Shown: positions 48,441 to 61,418 of the stretch, piece after piece | Position numbering within the stretch: the stretch's first letter is position 1 | Layout: each line of letters starts with the position of its first letter | Source: Garcia nutans | Taxonomy: Eukaryota; Streptophyta; Magnoliopsida; Malpighiales; Euphorbiaceae | Assembly: GCA_947685225.1 (NCBI GenBank) | Contig: CANTUV010000077.1 | Span: 1,252,501-1,316,500 of the forward strand | Length of the DNA stretch: 64,000 nt | Direction of reading: 5' to 3' | Notes under the pieces: generated by a model | The model's input: only the letters and a program-made list of their open reading frames with translations | What the model was told of the DNA's origin: nothing | Databases searched by the model: none | Program-made: the position numbers and the translations under genes

Positions 48441-51400
48441 AAATAAATTTTATTAAGAGATATATAAGTGTAAAAAATTTAGAATGAAAGTTGGATCTGT
48501 GAAATTATTATGATAAAAACTGAATTTGTAAAAGAGTTTTTATTTATATCTACCGTCCTAAAATTTAACGAAATTTAAAAAATTTTAAAAATTAATTAAA
48601 ATTAATGAATTTTTTTGAATATTATTAGATTTTAATAATTTTTTAAAAAGTCATAATTAAATACAATCAGAGTTTATAAAATTTCAAATAAATCAGAATT
48701 TAATAATATTAAAATCTTAATCTTAATCCAAATTAAATAAATCAAAGTTTATGAGATTTTTAAAATCAATTAAAATTTTAATCCAATATGCCCCTTTAAT
48801 ATTTAAGAGATAATTTTTAAACATATAAACTATGCTTAAAAGACACTATTAAATATTGCATGAAATATATTAAAAAAAGTTTTAAAAAAATAGAGGGAGA
48901 TTAGTATATAATTATATTAAGTAATTATATAATAGCAGGAGATTAATATTTAATATAATTATATACTTATATAATTACATTAAATAATTTTCATTAATCT
49001 TAAATGAAATTAGTCTCAACCATAAAATCAGTAAAATTTTAATTTAAGACCCTAAATAATTGTAAAAGATAAAAAAAATTAATAATTAAATTTATTTTGA
49101 GCTATTGAAACCATTAAGCCATTATATTTATCAAAAGTTATAGAGAAAATTATATGAAATTGAAAGAAAAAAAAGAAGATAACAATATATAAGCTTAGAA
49201 ACAAACAAGCATTTGATTATAAATTATTTAAACTTTACCAAACATATAATTAATGAATTTGTTTCCATTATTCTTTATATAAATAACTACTACAAATTAA
49301 ATTAATTTCGGCCAAGATTTCATTTCAATAATTGTACCAGTGCTCCATTATTAACAAAAGATAAATTATGTTAAAAAAAGATAAATTAATAATAATAGTA
49401 ATAATAATAATAATAACAACAACAACCATACATCTTAATTAATATAAATCAGGCATCTTAATTAATAATTATTCTGTACCTCTTCTTTAAATTTAATTAG
49501 TAATTACCATTAAATAAGGATGAAAAGGAAAACATGGGCAAATCAAATGGGGTGTTGACTTAAACTATTTCCAAGTTGGATTCCTTTTTAATCATTTAAT
49601 TTTCCTTAAAAAAAATAAATGTTCTCCATTTCAATATGATTTGAGTTTTTTTATTTTTATATTTATTTTTTTAAATACAAGACTATTTTTATTAATTATA
49701 CGTGTGAAAAAAGATCATTTAAAAATTTTAATTCGAGATCGAAGCAAATCTTCAAGAAATATAATATAATGTGTAATTAAAATGTTAATTTTATTAACTT
49801 TTTAAATATAATATTGGATTATAATATATTGTTTTAATATATAATATGGGATTCTAATATACTACATATGCATTTGTTGCTATGTTATACAAATTATATT
49901 TAGACGTTAATTTTATTATTTTTTAAAATATAATATGCACATTGTGTACCAAAAAAAAATTGTAATATGAGATTTTTAATTTGTGATATTACATGCATAT
50001 AAGAAAAGATTAAATATATAAAGTAATTTAGAGATTCAAAACCTTTATGGATCACAGAAAAATTGATAGATTTTATCCAATTTTGAAAAATAAAAGAAAA
50101 TTATATTGAATAGCACCTTTTTACCTTTAAAAAAATCAACTTTGTAAATATATTATTAATATGTCAAATATATGTTCAATGTATATTTAAAAAAAAGATA
50201 TATTTTTAATATACTAAATATATATGAAAAGCATATCCCTAAAGAGAGTATTTTTGAAATTGAATGATGAAAATGGATATTTTTGAAAGTAAAAAGAAAA
50301 ATGAATATTTTGAAAATAATTTTATTTTTTGGGTCATTTAAAAAAAATCCAAAAAAAGAAAAGGAATTTTATGGTAGAATCTTAAGAGAGCGACGCTTTA
50401 CCATATTGCCTTCTGTAAAGGGCATTTAAAAAATAAAAGAGAAATCAACTAATCAGTAAAGCCCCAACAAATCTTGACCAAAATCAAAGCCATCAAAATA
50501 AGTGAAAAAGGCCTCTAATTGGGATACAGCCATGAATTTAGAAGGGGAGAAAGTTTCAATTTATAATTATAATAATAATTAATTTTATAATGTTAAGAGT
50601 TGTATTCAAAATGATATGATTTCATATTCAAATCACAATTAGAAAATATTTGCCAATATATATATATATATTTTTTTTTTCATATATCACAATGACAACG
50701 TTTTAGTGGTTTTCAGGATTTTTAATTTGATGGTTTTATTTTATTCTATTTAATTTTATTTCTTTACCGTTTTTGATAGTTTACGATCAAACCAACTCGA
50801 AATGAGGCGAAATAGAAACATTTTTCATTTGCCAAATATTAATAGTAAATTACGCCATTCATTAAATTTTATACAATTTTTAGATAAAAAAATATTTGAA
50901 TCATTTTATAAAAATGATAAATTAATCATAAATTTTGATAAATTTAAAAATATTTTAAAACACTAGTAAATTTTGCAAATTCTTTTTTTTATGGTACAAA
51001 ACCCAATACTGAAACAAAAGCCAGGAAACCGCACCCATGCCAACGATAACCAAGCACGAAACACTATCATGTTTAAAGCAAAAATGTCCCTACAAAAAAA
51101 CAAAAGGAGAAAAGTAATTTTCTATTTTAAACATTTCATTTCAATATAATTTTCTGTACAAAAAACATTATTATGTTTATTAGATTCCCCAAAAATAACT
51201 TTTTCCCCATAAAAATAACAGGAAAAAGGGTTTAAATACTTTGATTTTCATATGGGAATATCATATTAAGCATGCAAGCTTGGAATTTAATAATAATAGT
51301 AATAATAATTTAAATAAGTAAATAAAGAGCTTGAGAGGATCAACAAATTAAAACAACAAATTTCTGGAGAAAGAAACAAAACAGAGGCTGAGCTGAGGAA

Positions 51401-51680
51401 TGCCAAGCAAGCCGCTAAATGAACAGAACAAACTTCAATTGTATACTGCCTCCAATATGTCGTAGCCCAAGCTCAAAGAGTCAAATTACAGCAACAAAAT
51501 ATACTTTTTTTTACTTACCTAATTGGAACCCTGACTACAGACACTGGAAAGATGAAAAAAGGAAAAAAAAATTTGAAGCGTATATCGAACCAACCACTAA
51601 CAAATATGTAAGATTTCCCTTAACAAAAGAATTGGAACTCATGCTAAAAAAACAGCCTGCCCAAAGATTTTTCCCCATTC
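48441..51680. other. AT-rich intergenic DNA
   Basis: No supportable gene; long A/T runs and (taa)n-type patches. The part next to 51681 should contain the 3'UTR of the minus-strand apiose synthase gene. The open frame 51419-51706 on the plus strand overlaps that gene's last exon antisense and has no domain. Confidence 0.65.
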
Positions 51681-54600
51681 TCAAGTTGATGTTGGTTTTG
51701 CCATAACCTTCTTAATTGCCTCTGCATATGTCCTATGCTGATAGGTGAGGGTTGATTCGAGTAAGTCCCACAGTGAGGTCTTTGGGTTCCATCCTGCCAT
51801 GCCATACATGGCGACTGAGTGTCAAAATAATCTTTGATTCTTGCAAGTGAAATGATATAATGGTGATAGTAATAAATTGAAAGTGTATATAAGAAACCAA
51901 GGCATACCAAGCTGTCTATTGATTATGGTCATGTCTGGAATTCTTTTGTCGCTGTCATCATATCCCTCACCGTAAAATTCCTTGGAGGAGACATCAATTG
52001 TTGGTGTGTCCAGAGCAGGTTCTCCAGTTACCTTTGAGAAAACCTGTTGAAAGAAAGCACATAAATTTCAGGATATCAGGAACACATCAAATCAACTGAT
52101 TATTAACAGAAAATTGCACTTTCAGGGTAACTCCCCACCTCTGTCATCATTTCAGCAAGCTGCCTAACAGTAACTTCATTGTGAGGATTTCCCACGTTAA
52201 AAATTTGACCATTAGCCCTAGCTGGATTTTCCTACAAAAAGAATCACAATATTCAGCTATTCCTTCAATGAGAAGACGAGGATGAGACCCAACAAAAGAA
52301 CATACAATCATCAAGAGAACAGCTTCAATGGCATCCTTGATATAAACGAAAGTTCTCTGGGACTGCCCACCATCCACAAGCTTCAGTGGTTCACGGCGCA
52401 ATAGAGCCTAGTTCACATAAAAGAAGCATCACAAAAAGCATCCAAAGAAACAGTAAATGCAAGTAATTCTACATGATTTAAATTCATAGCAAGAGAATAA
52501 GACTAACATTGCTAAAGCATGCCAGAACTCTGGGAACACCCTCACTTGGGCCATCGATGCCTGGAATGAAGTCCATCCTAGGTCCAATCCAGTTGAAAGG
52601 CCTCACAATGGTGAACTCGAGGCCATTCTCTGCACCCTCAGCTGTATCAAGAAAGGGAAATTAGAAGAAGATGTTCCAAGTATCTGAAAAAACCCAAACC
52701 AATAGACAAGATAGATTACCATATATAAGCCTCTCAATCAATTGCTTTGCACATGCATAGGACCACCTCTGCTTCTCAATGGAACCAAAAATGCAAGGGG
52801 ATTCATCTTCTTTGAGAATGTAGTAGGCAGGATCCTGCCATGACATAAAACATATATTACCACTCGAGTTAATTCCAATAATCAGTGAAAAATGATAAGA
52901 ACAAAACCATGAAAAGCCCCATGCAACTTAAAATATTCATTTTTTTTATTGAAAATGCAGGAAAAACAGACAACCTATGATATCCTTCATTCACAAATTC
53001 ATTTGAAAAGCATTTATTGGCTCTAAGCTTCTTTCTCGACAAATATAAGCACAATGGCACCATCATTATAAATGGAAAGGATGCTTGCTTGATGGCATCA
53101 CAGATAACCTATATGATGACAAATAATAATAGGAGCATGCACCTGATAATAAATAGAGAACTACATACTCTATATCATTAACTAAAACATCCAGACAAGC
53201 AGGTCTAAGCCCACCTGCATCAGTTTAGCTGTCAATACTTGATAACACAACTTTAGTAATCCAAAACTGCTCAGTTTTCAGAAAAACACACTCAGGTACT
53301 TGATCATTGATTTTAACACAAAATTGATCTCATTAAACCATACTCAATTTGTCACCACAGATATATAGAAAAACCAATCCACTGATATTTCAAATGAAGA
53401 ACCGGAGTCAAATGACAAATACAGGCTTTAAAAGGAAAAAGAAAATCTTCATAAATAACAAACTACTCAATAACATCATCCAAACAATTAAAACCCACGA
53501 GATCCAAGAAACACACACACACACACACACTAAAACATTAACAATAATCTCTACGTGAATGTGCTTGTACATTTTGAACACAAACCACCATCTGCAGAAG
53601 CCAAACTCAAAACACTAGGGACATGATATCAAGTAAAAAATGACTCCACAAAAGGAAGTTCACAAGATAATTGCCCATCCTGGGTAAAGACAAGAAAACA
53701 AAAAACCAGGGGACTTTAATTTCACCTCTAAACATGACAAAGCAACAAACAAATACTACTCACTTGATCCGTTTCCACCAAGAAGAGATCTCAAGGGAAT
53801 CCTATTTCATCCCTAATTTAAATAGCATTTACTTCACAGCATTTCAGATCAACACGCATTTAATCACAAATTTTAATTCTGTTTACATCAAGACATTCTA
53901 CCACAGAAATCCTGGCCAATTACAAAGTTAGAAACCAGCACAAGAATGACAACGCTAACCAAATAAATGAAAAAGAAAATGAAGGCTCGCCTGACGAAGA
54001 GGGCTATCTTTAGGAAGAAAGCTTCCAATTGTTTTACCATACACCTCACAAGTAGAAAAGTGAATTAGACGCTTGTTATTCTCCGAACAGTACTTCACCT
54101 ACAAATATACAAATTGATAAAATCAAAATCATCCATCAACTTCAACTAATTCCAATAATCTTAACCACCTAATCTTGTCAATTTCAGCTTAAAATTTCCT
54201 AAAACGACTAAGTAAAATCCAATAAATAAAACTAGCAAAAATCAAAATCAAAATCAAAATTATCAATATACAAATTGATAAAATCAAAATCATCCACCAA
54301 CTTCAACTAATTCCAATAATCTTAACCACCTAATATTGTCAATTTCAGCTTAAAATTTCCTAAAATGACTAAGTAAAATCCAATGAATAAAACTAGCAAA
54401 AAAGAATTTGAAAAGGACAAAATGCAGAGGTAAGTACCACAGGAAGCGCATCAATAAAATTGCTGTAAATCGTATCCAACGGACGCGTATTGTAGTCAGC
54501 CGGTGTACAGATAGCAGCCAGATTTAAAGTCTACAAAGCACAAATCCACCGCATTAACGCCAAAATCAAGCCAAAGAGAACCCATGGAAAACACACAAAA

Positions 54601-54894
54601 AAAACAACGATAATCATTTACCAGATCCGCCATCTTGATAAGTCCTTCTAGGCGAGAATCGTGCTTGATATTGAGGCGGTGGAACTGGATCCGGTCCGCC
54701 CAAGGAAGAGATTCCGGCTCGAGAAGGTGCTTGATCTTATCGTTGTACACATCAAGAGCGAAGATCTTATGCGGTGTCTCGTACAACAACTTCTCACAAA
54801 GATGAGAACCTATGAAACCTCCGGCGCCGATCATGCATATAGTCATCGGCTTTATTGGCCGACCGTCCAGATCCACTCTATTCGCAGTCGCCAT
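51681..54894 (-). CDS. AXS: UDP-D-apiose/UDP-D-xylose synthase
   Basis: Converts UDP-D-glucuronate to UDP-D-apiose and UDP-D-xylose using NAD; apiose is needed for rhamnogalacturonan II borate cross-linking. It is a cytosolic extended short-chain dehydrogenase. Nine exons give 388 aa (Arabidopsis AXS1 389): 54894-54622, 54530-54438, 54098-53991, 52834-52720, 52641-52508, 52407-52306, 52231-52139, 52043-51908, 51793-51681. Seen in the sequence: the NAD-binding GAGGFIG at 23-29; C99 in LNLAAICTPADYNTRP; C139-E140 in HFSTCEVYGKT; Y184 and K188 in RWSYACAKQLIERL; the NWIGPRMDFIPG segment; and the C-terminal LGWNPKTSLWDLLEST. These match the catalytic Cys, Glu, Tyr and Lys known for AXS1 one position later. 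Intron 3 begins GC instead of GT (cag/gcgagc). Paralogues 1 and 2 cannot be told apart from the sequence. Confidence 0.97.
53511..53530 (+). repeat. (AC)10 microsatellite in AXS intron 3
   Basis: An uninterrupted 20-base ac dinucleotide run. Such tracts are usually length-polymorphic. It is well away from both splice sites of the intron. Confidence 0.98.
54105..54404 (+). repeat. 161-bp tandem duplication in AXS intron 2
   Basis: aaattgataaaatcaaaatc occurs at 54111 and again at 54272. The parallel copies share ccaataatcttaaccaccta and taaaatttcctaaaa with only a few substitutions. A (atcaaa)n patch lies at the junction. The duplication is entirely intronic. Confidence 0.95.
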
Positions 54895-57800
54895 TATCAC
54901 AAAAACCAACACCTGTAGAACAAGACACCGGAAACCGCCCTTCTACGTCTGTCTGCGGCGGAGGAGGCGGCTAATATACGGCGGAGGAGGAAGGAGAGCT
55001 TTGGAATTGGAAATAAATGAAAATGGATAGAGTATGTATAGAGATAAAGAAAGAGGGAAACACAGATACATGACCCGAGAGGCCTACATTCATTTAGGAA
55101 GCGGGATAGAATTTTTAAACTGTAATCTCGCGAGTACTCCTATAAGATGGATACTCGCTGTAATTTAGTGCCACGTGTGAGTTTATTTTTCTGTGTACAG
55201 TAGTACTGTGGGCAGTGAAGTAGTGGAATTTTTTTCCCTTTTAATGTATGTGTGAATGTGAGATTGAATCGCTAAATTGTACTAAATGAAAATGAAAATG
55301 AAAATTTCTATCCGCGTCTCCTGCTCCGTTGCCAAGTATAATTCGGATTTTTATATGTAAATTGCATATAAAATATTTTTTAATTTTTTGATAAACGTAT
55401 AAATGATTTGAAAAAAAAATTATTTGATAAGAAAAACTTGAAAAAATTAAGCAAAAATAGCATTATCTAAAATTTCATTTTTAAAATAGCATATATATAT
55501 CTTTTACAGACTAATCTTTCTCATCAAACTTTAATGATAAATAAATGAGAATTCATTTTAATTTATCATTTTATTTTAAAATTTTTATGTTATTTTTATT
55601 TTTTTAATATATATAAGTGAGCAAAACTCGTAAAAAAAATAATAACAAGCCTAAGGGATACTGCATAAATTATGAAATAATCTTAACTAATAACCAATTA
55701 AAACATATTTTAATATTAAGGTGTTTATTTTGAGGAATGAGTAAATAGGTTGAATTAAAGTAATCCGATAATTTTTTTAACTACTGATCATATCAACTTA
55801 AATTGATTAAATTAGTCAATTTTAATTTAAAATAATAACAAATTAACATTATTTGTTTAGTCTTGATTTAAATATTTTATAAATCAAAACCGGTCGAATC
55901 TAATAAAATTAAAACTTGACATATGGTGGTTAATTTTATAAACTTCACTCATTTTGAGTAGTCAATTTTGAAAAATGAATTATTTAACTAACTAATGATG
56001 ATTAATTTGACAAACTTCTAAAATTTGACTAAATTGATCGATGTTTATTAATGATACTATTTTTAAGTTTTTTTTATTGTATTATGGTAATTCACTATAA
56101 AATTAATTTCTCCATGTATATGACAAAATGGAATATCTTTAAAGTATTACACAAGATATAAGAAAATGTTTATTTTTATTTTTGATTACCTTGGAAAGCA
56201 AAAAAAAATATCTAAGATATTTTTTCTTAAACGCCAAAAATTACAAAATAAACATATTTTTAACATTTATTTTTACAATTGAAATGAACAATAAAAATAC
56301 ACACATGCTGTTATTTTTTGAAGTTTGCTAGCTTTTTTTTATTTATTTTTTTAAAAAAAAAGATTACTTAGAAAGGGAGGAAGAACATGCCTTTCAAAAT
56401 TCAACAACAAAAAAAAAGTTTATAATTTAAATTTTTTATTATAATAATAATAATAATAATAATAATAAGAGTAATGCTAAATTAATTAATTTGATTCTAA
56501 TTAAATTTTTTTTATATATTAAATATATTATTAAATAATTATTTTTTAATATATTTAATATATAAAAAAATTTTAATACGATCAAATTGATTGATGTAAA
56601 GTTTTTATAATATAACAATAATAATAATAATAAATGGTGAACAACAGAATTATAAGGCTAATGATGGGCACACGGTTTAATGCTGATTGCATATGGACGG
56701 CCACTAAATTAGGGGGTGTTCAAGTCCAATTTAAATTGAAGTCGAAGGAATTCTTTAGTGATTTTAGTTTTTTTAATTATTATAAAAAAAATAACATTAT
56801 AAATTTATCAATTTAAAAAAATTATTAAATTTATCAATATTTTTAATTAATTTATTAATTTCATATAATATATAACAGGTTGGTTTACTATGAATTTATT
56901 ATATATATAATAATTTTTATAGATTTATTATTATATTATAATAAATTTATTATATATTTTATAAAACAATTAAAAATATGAAAAATTGATAAAAAAAATA
57001 AAATTTTCAATTATTTTAAAATTATGAGGGTCATAATTTCTCTCTCTCTTTTTTAATCAAAGACCATTTGTAAGCTAGAATCCCTTACTGCCCATGTAAA
57101 AAAGATATAAATATTTTTTATGTATAAATTTTATTAACAAAATGATAAAAGAATTATTGAACCAACTAATAAATTTAAATTTATTTCAAAATAAAACAAA
57201 TGATTTGTCTTTAATAATTTTTAAACCATAAAATGAGAATAAATTATGGCCTTCTAACAAACTAAAAAAAAAACTCACAATATTATAAAATTTATCCGTT
57301 AAAAAATATTACCAAATTTATTAACAATCTTTATTAGCTGCATAAAATATTTATAAATTTTATTATTAATTGGCTATAAATTTACTGTACACTAAATTAA
57401 AAAATAATAATTTATATAAATTTATTATTAAATTATTATGAATTTATTATATATTTTTATAATTGATTAAAAATTTCTTAATAAAAAATTAAAAACTTAA
57501 TTAAAAAAATTATTTAATTATTCGCTAGAGCAAACATTAAACACATGGGTCGACTTGCTCCCACTGGACGATACAGTTGACTAATTACTGAAATATATAG
57601 ATCAGGAATTTTTTTCTCCGTTCTGATTAATAAATTAATTAATTTCTTATAAAAACGAATTAATTAATTTAATCATTATTTATTTATTGTTTTCCCTCCT
57701 TTTGAGAAGTTTGCATTGATAAGAAGCGAGTAGATTGTGTTTCTTACTCGAGCAGAGAGAATTAGAAAACGAAAGCAGTGACGTGTCATTTGAAATCGCA

Positions 57801-60800
57801 GCCGTCATGTGAGTGCCTTTGCTACCACTGAGCTGTCTCTCATATATCAGCACGTGGGTCATATTTTATTTTTCGTTTATCTGAATTTTATTCTCCCACG
57901 CTCATTTTTACACGCTCTGATCCCAAAGCAATTTTATTTTCCCTGCCTTTCCTTCTCACGGAGATGTGATTGCACTGTTTTTTTTAAATAAATTTAGTAC
58001 CATTTAATAAAAATTTTGACTTCACCTCATTCATATTTATTAAAAAAAAGTATTTAATTTTTAAATATTATAAAAAATTATTTAAATTTTAAATATTATA
58101 TTAAAATTTTTATTAATATTCATTTCAAAAAAATTATTAATATTAATATTATTATATTTTTATTTTTTTTAGTAACTCATTGATAAAAATAATATAGTTG
58201 AAAAAAAGTTAATTAATTTTTTTAATTATAAAAAGTGATATTTTAATGAGATATTTTTTCAATAAAAGTGATAATTCCTGTAGAAAGATGATAGTATTAT
58301 TTTTTTCCATTCTAAACTCAAATTTAAGTTTAAAAAATATTAAAATTCTTAAAAAAAATTTCTTCTTAAATATTACTTATTATTATTATTGCTTTTTAAA
58401 AATATTACTTTTTATTATTATTGCTTTTTGTATTAATTGATTTGCTATTTTATTAAGACTTCTAAAATGTCATTATTTAATTGATTTGCTATTTGATTAA
58501 GACTTTTAATTGGAATCATTCTAAATACTTATTCATTGTAGACTTATTTATAAATGAAATATTTTTTGAAATAAAATTTATATCATTTTTTATTTTGAAA
58601 AATAAAATAATTTTACATTTAAATATAATAAATAAGGTAAGATATAAACATATTTTATCAACTAATTAAATTACAGCACAAATATAATAATTTATTATTA
58701 ATTATTTTTTTGTGTAAATATAATAACAATTGTATATAGTTTATATATTTTATGTTCATATTTAGAAATAAACAAACATAATTTTTTATGGCTTTATTGG
58801 TTTCAAATTATTTATGTTATGAGTTATATCAATTTAATTCAAATATAATAACTCAATATAAAACAATCAAAAGATCGAAATTCAATAAAATTTAATTATG
58901 TGTGTTGTAAATTTGTTAATTAATACTTATGCAATGGAAACGAGTCATCTAATTTGTGAATAACATACAACCTATTAGAAAATAAGCCATTCCCTAAGAT
59001 ACAACTTATATTCTCATAATTTCTTAGCATAATTAATTAAAAAAATCATGGAAGGTTGACTTAAAATATATTTTATTTTAATTTTATTATTTTTTAGTTT
59101 TTATTAATTAGTGTTAATTAATAATAAAATAAATACACAATAAAATTATAATAATAACAATAATAATAATAATAAATACACAATAAAATTTATCTAGGAG
59201 TACATATTTTTTTAAATAATAAATTTAGAATTTATTTCTTTTCCATAGTATCAATATTAAAAAAAATAACATGTATAATTTTTGTTTTTATTTTTTTATT
59301 TCCCCTTTCATAATATGTTATCTCTATCAAATAGGATTTGATTGATTTTTTTTTTATTTTTGAACAATAGTAGGATTTGATTGATTACAAGCATAGATTT
59401 AGGCACGTTTTAATGTTCACAGGCATGTCCAATACGAATTAAAAAATAATAATTTTTCAAAGTTTGATTAACCAATAATAATTAAAAAATAAGCAAAAAA
59501 TATTTTTAAATTTTGGATTACTCGGACTAGAGATTCAAATCTGCTTTCCCCTTTCTATCTCCTTTTATTAATGAAAATGAAAAGGAAAATAAAATTTAAA
59601 AATAAAAAAGGGCCAGCTGTAGTATCACAAGGTTTCATTGTATCGGTGTAATTTAAGGCAGAATTCGAACAATGCTTATAATCATCACAGGGCAATATCG
59701 ATATTTTCACTGTTTATACAAAGTTTGTATATGAGAGTTTGTACAAATACTTTTATCATAAATTTTAATAACTAAATTAAAAAATCATATTTAATATTAT
59801 TTAATTACTACTTCGTCTGTTTTATTTCAATTTTTTTTTACTTTATTTCAAGTGTTTTTTTTTAATTCAAGAAGATATTAATTAAAAAATTTTAATAATA
59901 TCTCTATCAATTAATAAAAATAAATAAATGAAGTGAAAAAGATAAGAAATGTCATTTAGATAAATTATAATAAAATTTTTATGAAATTTATAATGGGTAA
60001 TTATTTTGTTGATCTATGCGTATTATTTTTATACGATACTTAAAATAAAATGAAAAAAGAATGATTGTTTTTTTATCATTATTATTATGGTTAATTGAGT
60101 GTAAAAAAAAATATAATCTCAATGAATAAATAAAGATGAATAAATAAATAAAAATGTTATGAGATCAAGTTGGGACTTCAAAAGTTAAATTTCATTAAAA
60201 TTATTCTATAAATTCTCAATAATTATTTATTGCTAATGAATTTAGCAATAAGTCTTTATTATATTTTGACTCTAACTTTTAACTCAAAATTTTTAATAAT
60301 CTTTCATTCCAAAACTGGTTGTTATATTGCCAAGAAAATATTAATGATGTTATCCGTGGAAATATATTCATTATAGTTTGTTGCGATAATTTTTTTAAAA
60401 AGGCGATGATTTATAAAATTATACATATTATAAAACAATAACAAAATTTTTTAATAAAAATGAAATATATCTCAATAAAAATTATAATATTTATTAATGA
60501 TTAACATATATAGTAAATGTCAGTAAATTCATTGTCCTGCATTTTTTTTATCAATAAAAGAAAATTATCATTAAAATAAAAGACAAGAACAAAAAGTCTC
60601 AAACAGCATAGAAAAACCATCATACGAAGAACAAGACGCTCAACAATCCTCCCTTAAAAAAAGCATCATCTATCCAGAATAATATCTCTTGCAGATTAAA
60701 AAAAAAGGCCAGAAAAATATATATATAGGGCCTAAATAACAAGCATAAAAGAGAGCCACAAATTGGTACTACTACTTAAACAAGGTAAAGAAGAAATATA

Positions 60801-60854
60801 AAAAACTATAGATCTATAATTTCTATAAAATCTCAGATTTTATAATTGTGTAAA
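54895..60854. other. AXS promoter side and AT-rich gene desert
   Basis: 54895-55330 probably contains the leader and promoter of the minus-strand AXS gene, including a (gaaaat)n microsatellite near 55286. Beyond that, the sequence is AT-dominated with (ata)n tracts at 56440-56468 and about 59155-59180. A less AT-rich island at about 57700-57970 includes a G-box core cacgtg (57851-57856), but I find no gene attached to it. No supportable coding region. Confidence 0.6.
56440..56468 (+). repeat. (ATA)n microsatellite
   Basis: About nine to ten uninterrupted ata/taa units in intergenic DNA. Simple-sequence tract with no other feature. Confidence 0.95.
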
Positions 60855-61418
60855 TGTAGAAATATTAAAAGCTAATATACTTTTGAAAGAGCTAAATTTA
60901 AAATCTAGCTTGTCAGATTGAAGAATCTAATTATATAAAAGCTTATTCAACATCTTATATTTAATTAATATAAGATTATGTATTATATTTAATAGCTCCC
61001 TCAAATGTCAATTAGGCTAGGAGAATTTTTGATAAATCTAATTGACACTTATAAATTTATGATATAGACCGAATTAAAAAAATTTGCAGCTTAAGGGACT
61101 TTTTATACTATGCAAAAGATTAAAAAATTCGAAAGACATCCCATACCGAACAAATAATAAATTTTAAAAATTCATTATTGGGCGAATAAAAATCACCGTA
61201 GAGCAAGAATTTAAATGATATTAAATATGACACACCAAAAATAAAAAAAAATTATAGTTTGAATTATAATAAAGGAAAAATTGAGATAGAAGAGAAGTAC
61301 AAATATTATTTAGCTATGATACCATGTAGAAATATTAAAAGTTTATATATATTGAAAAATATAATTTCAAAAGCTAGTTTATAAGGTTGAAAAACTCAAT
61401 TATGTATCATATTTAATA
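60855..61418 (-). mobile_element. TRIM-like miniature LTR retroelement
   Basis: Two direct repeats, 60855-60994 and 61325-61418, share tgtagaaatattaaaag at one end and atatttaatag at the other. Read on the minus strand, the upstream repeat ends in tctaca and is followed at once (61324-61313) by tggtatcatagc, which matches the initiator-Met tRNA primer-binding site of plant LTR elements at 11 of 12 positions. A purine-rich gagggagc precedes the other repeat, as a polypurine tract should. Total length is about 564 bp with no coding capacity, as expected for TRIM elements. The 61325-61418 repeat is shorter, apparently by an internal deletion. Target duplication is not clear. Confidence 0.75.
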
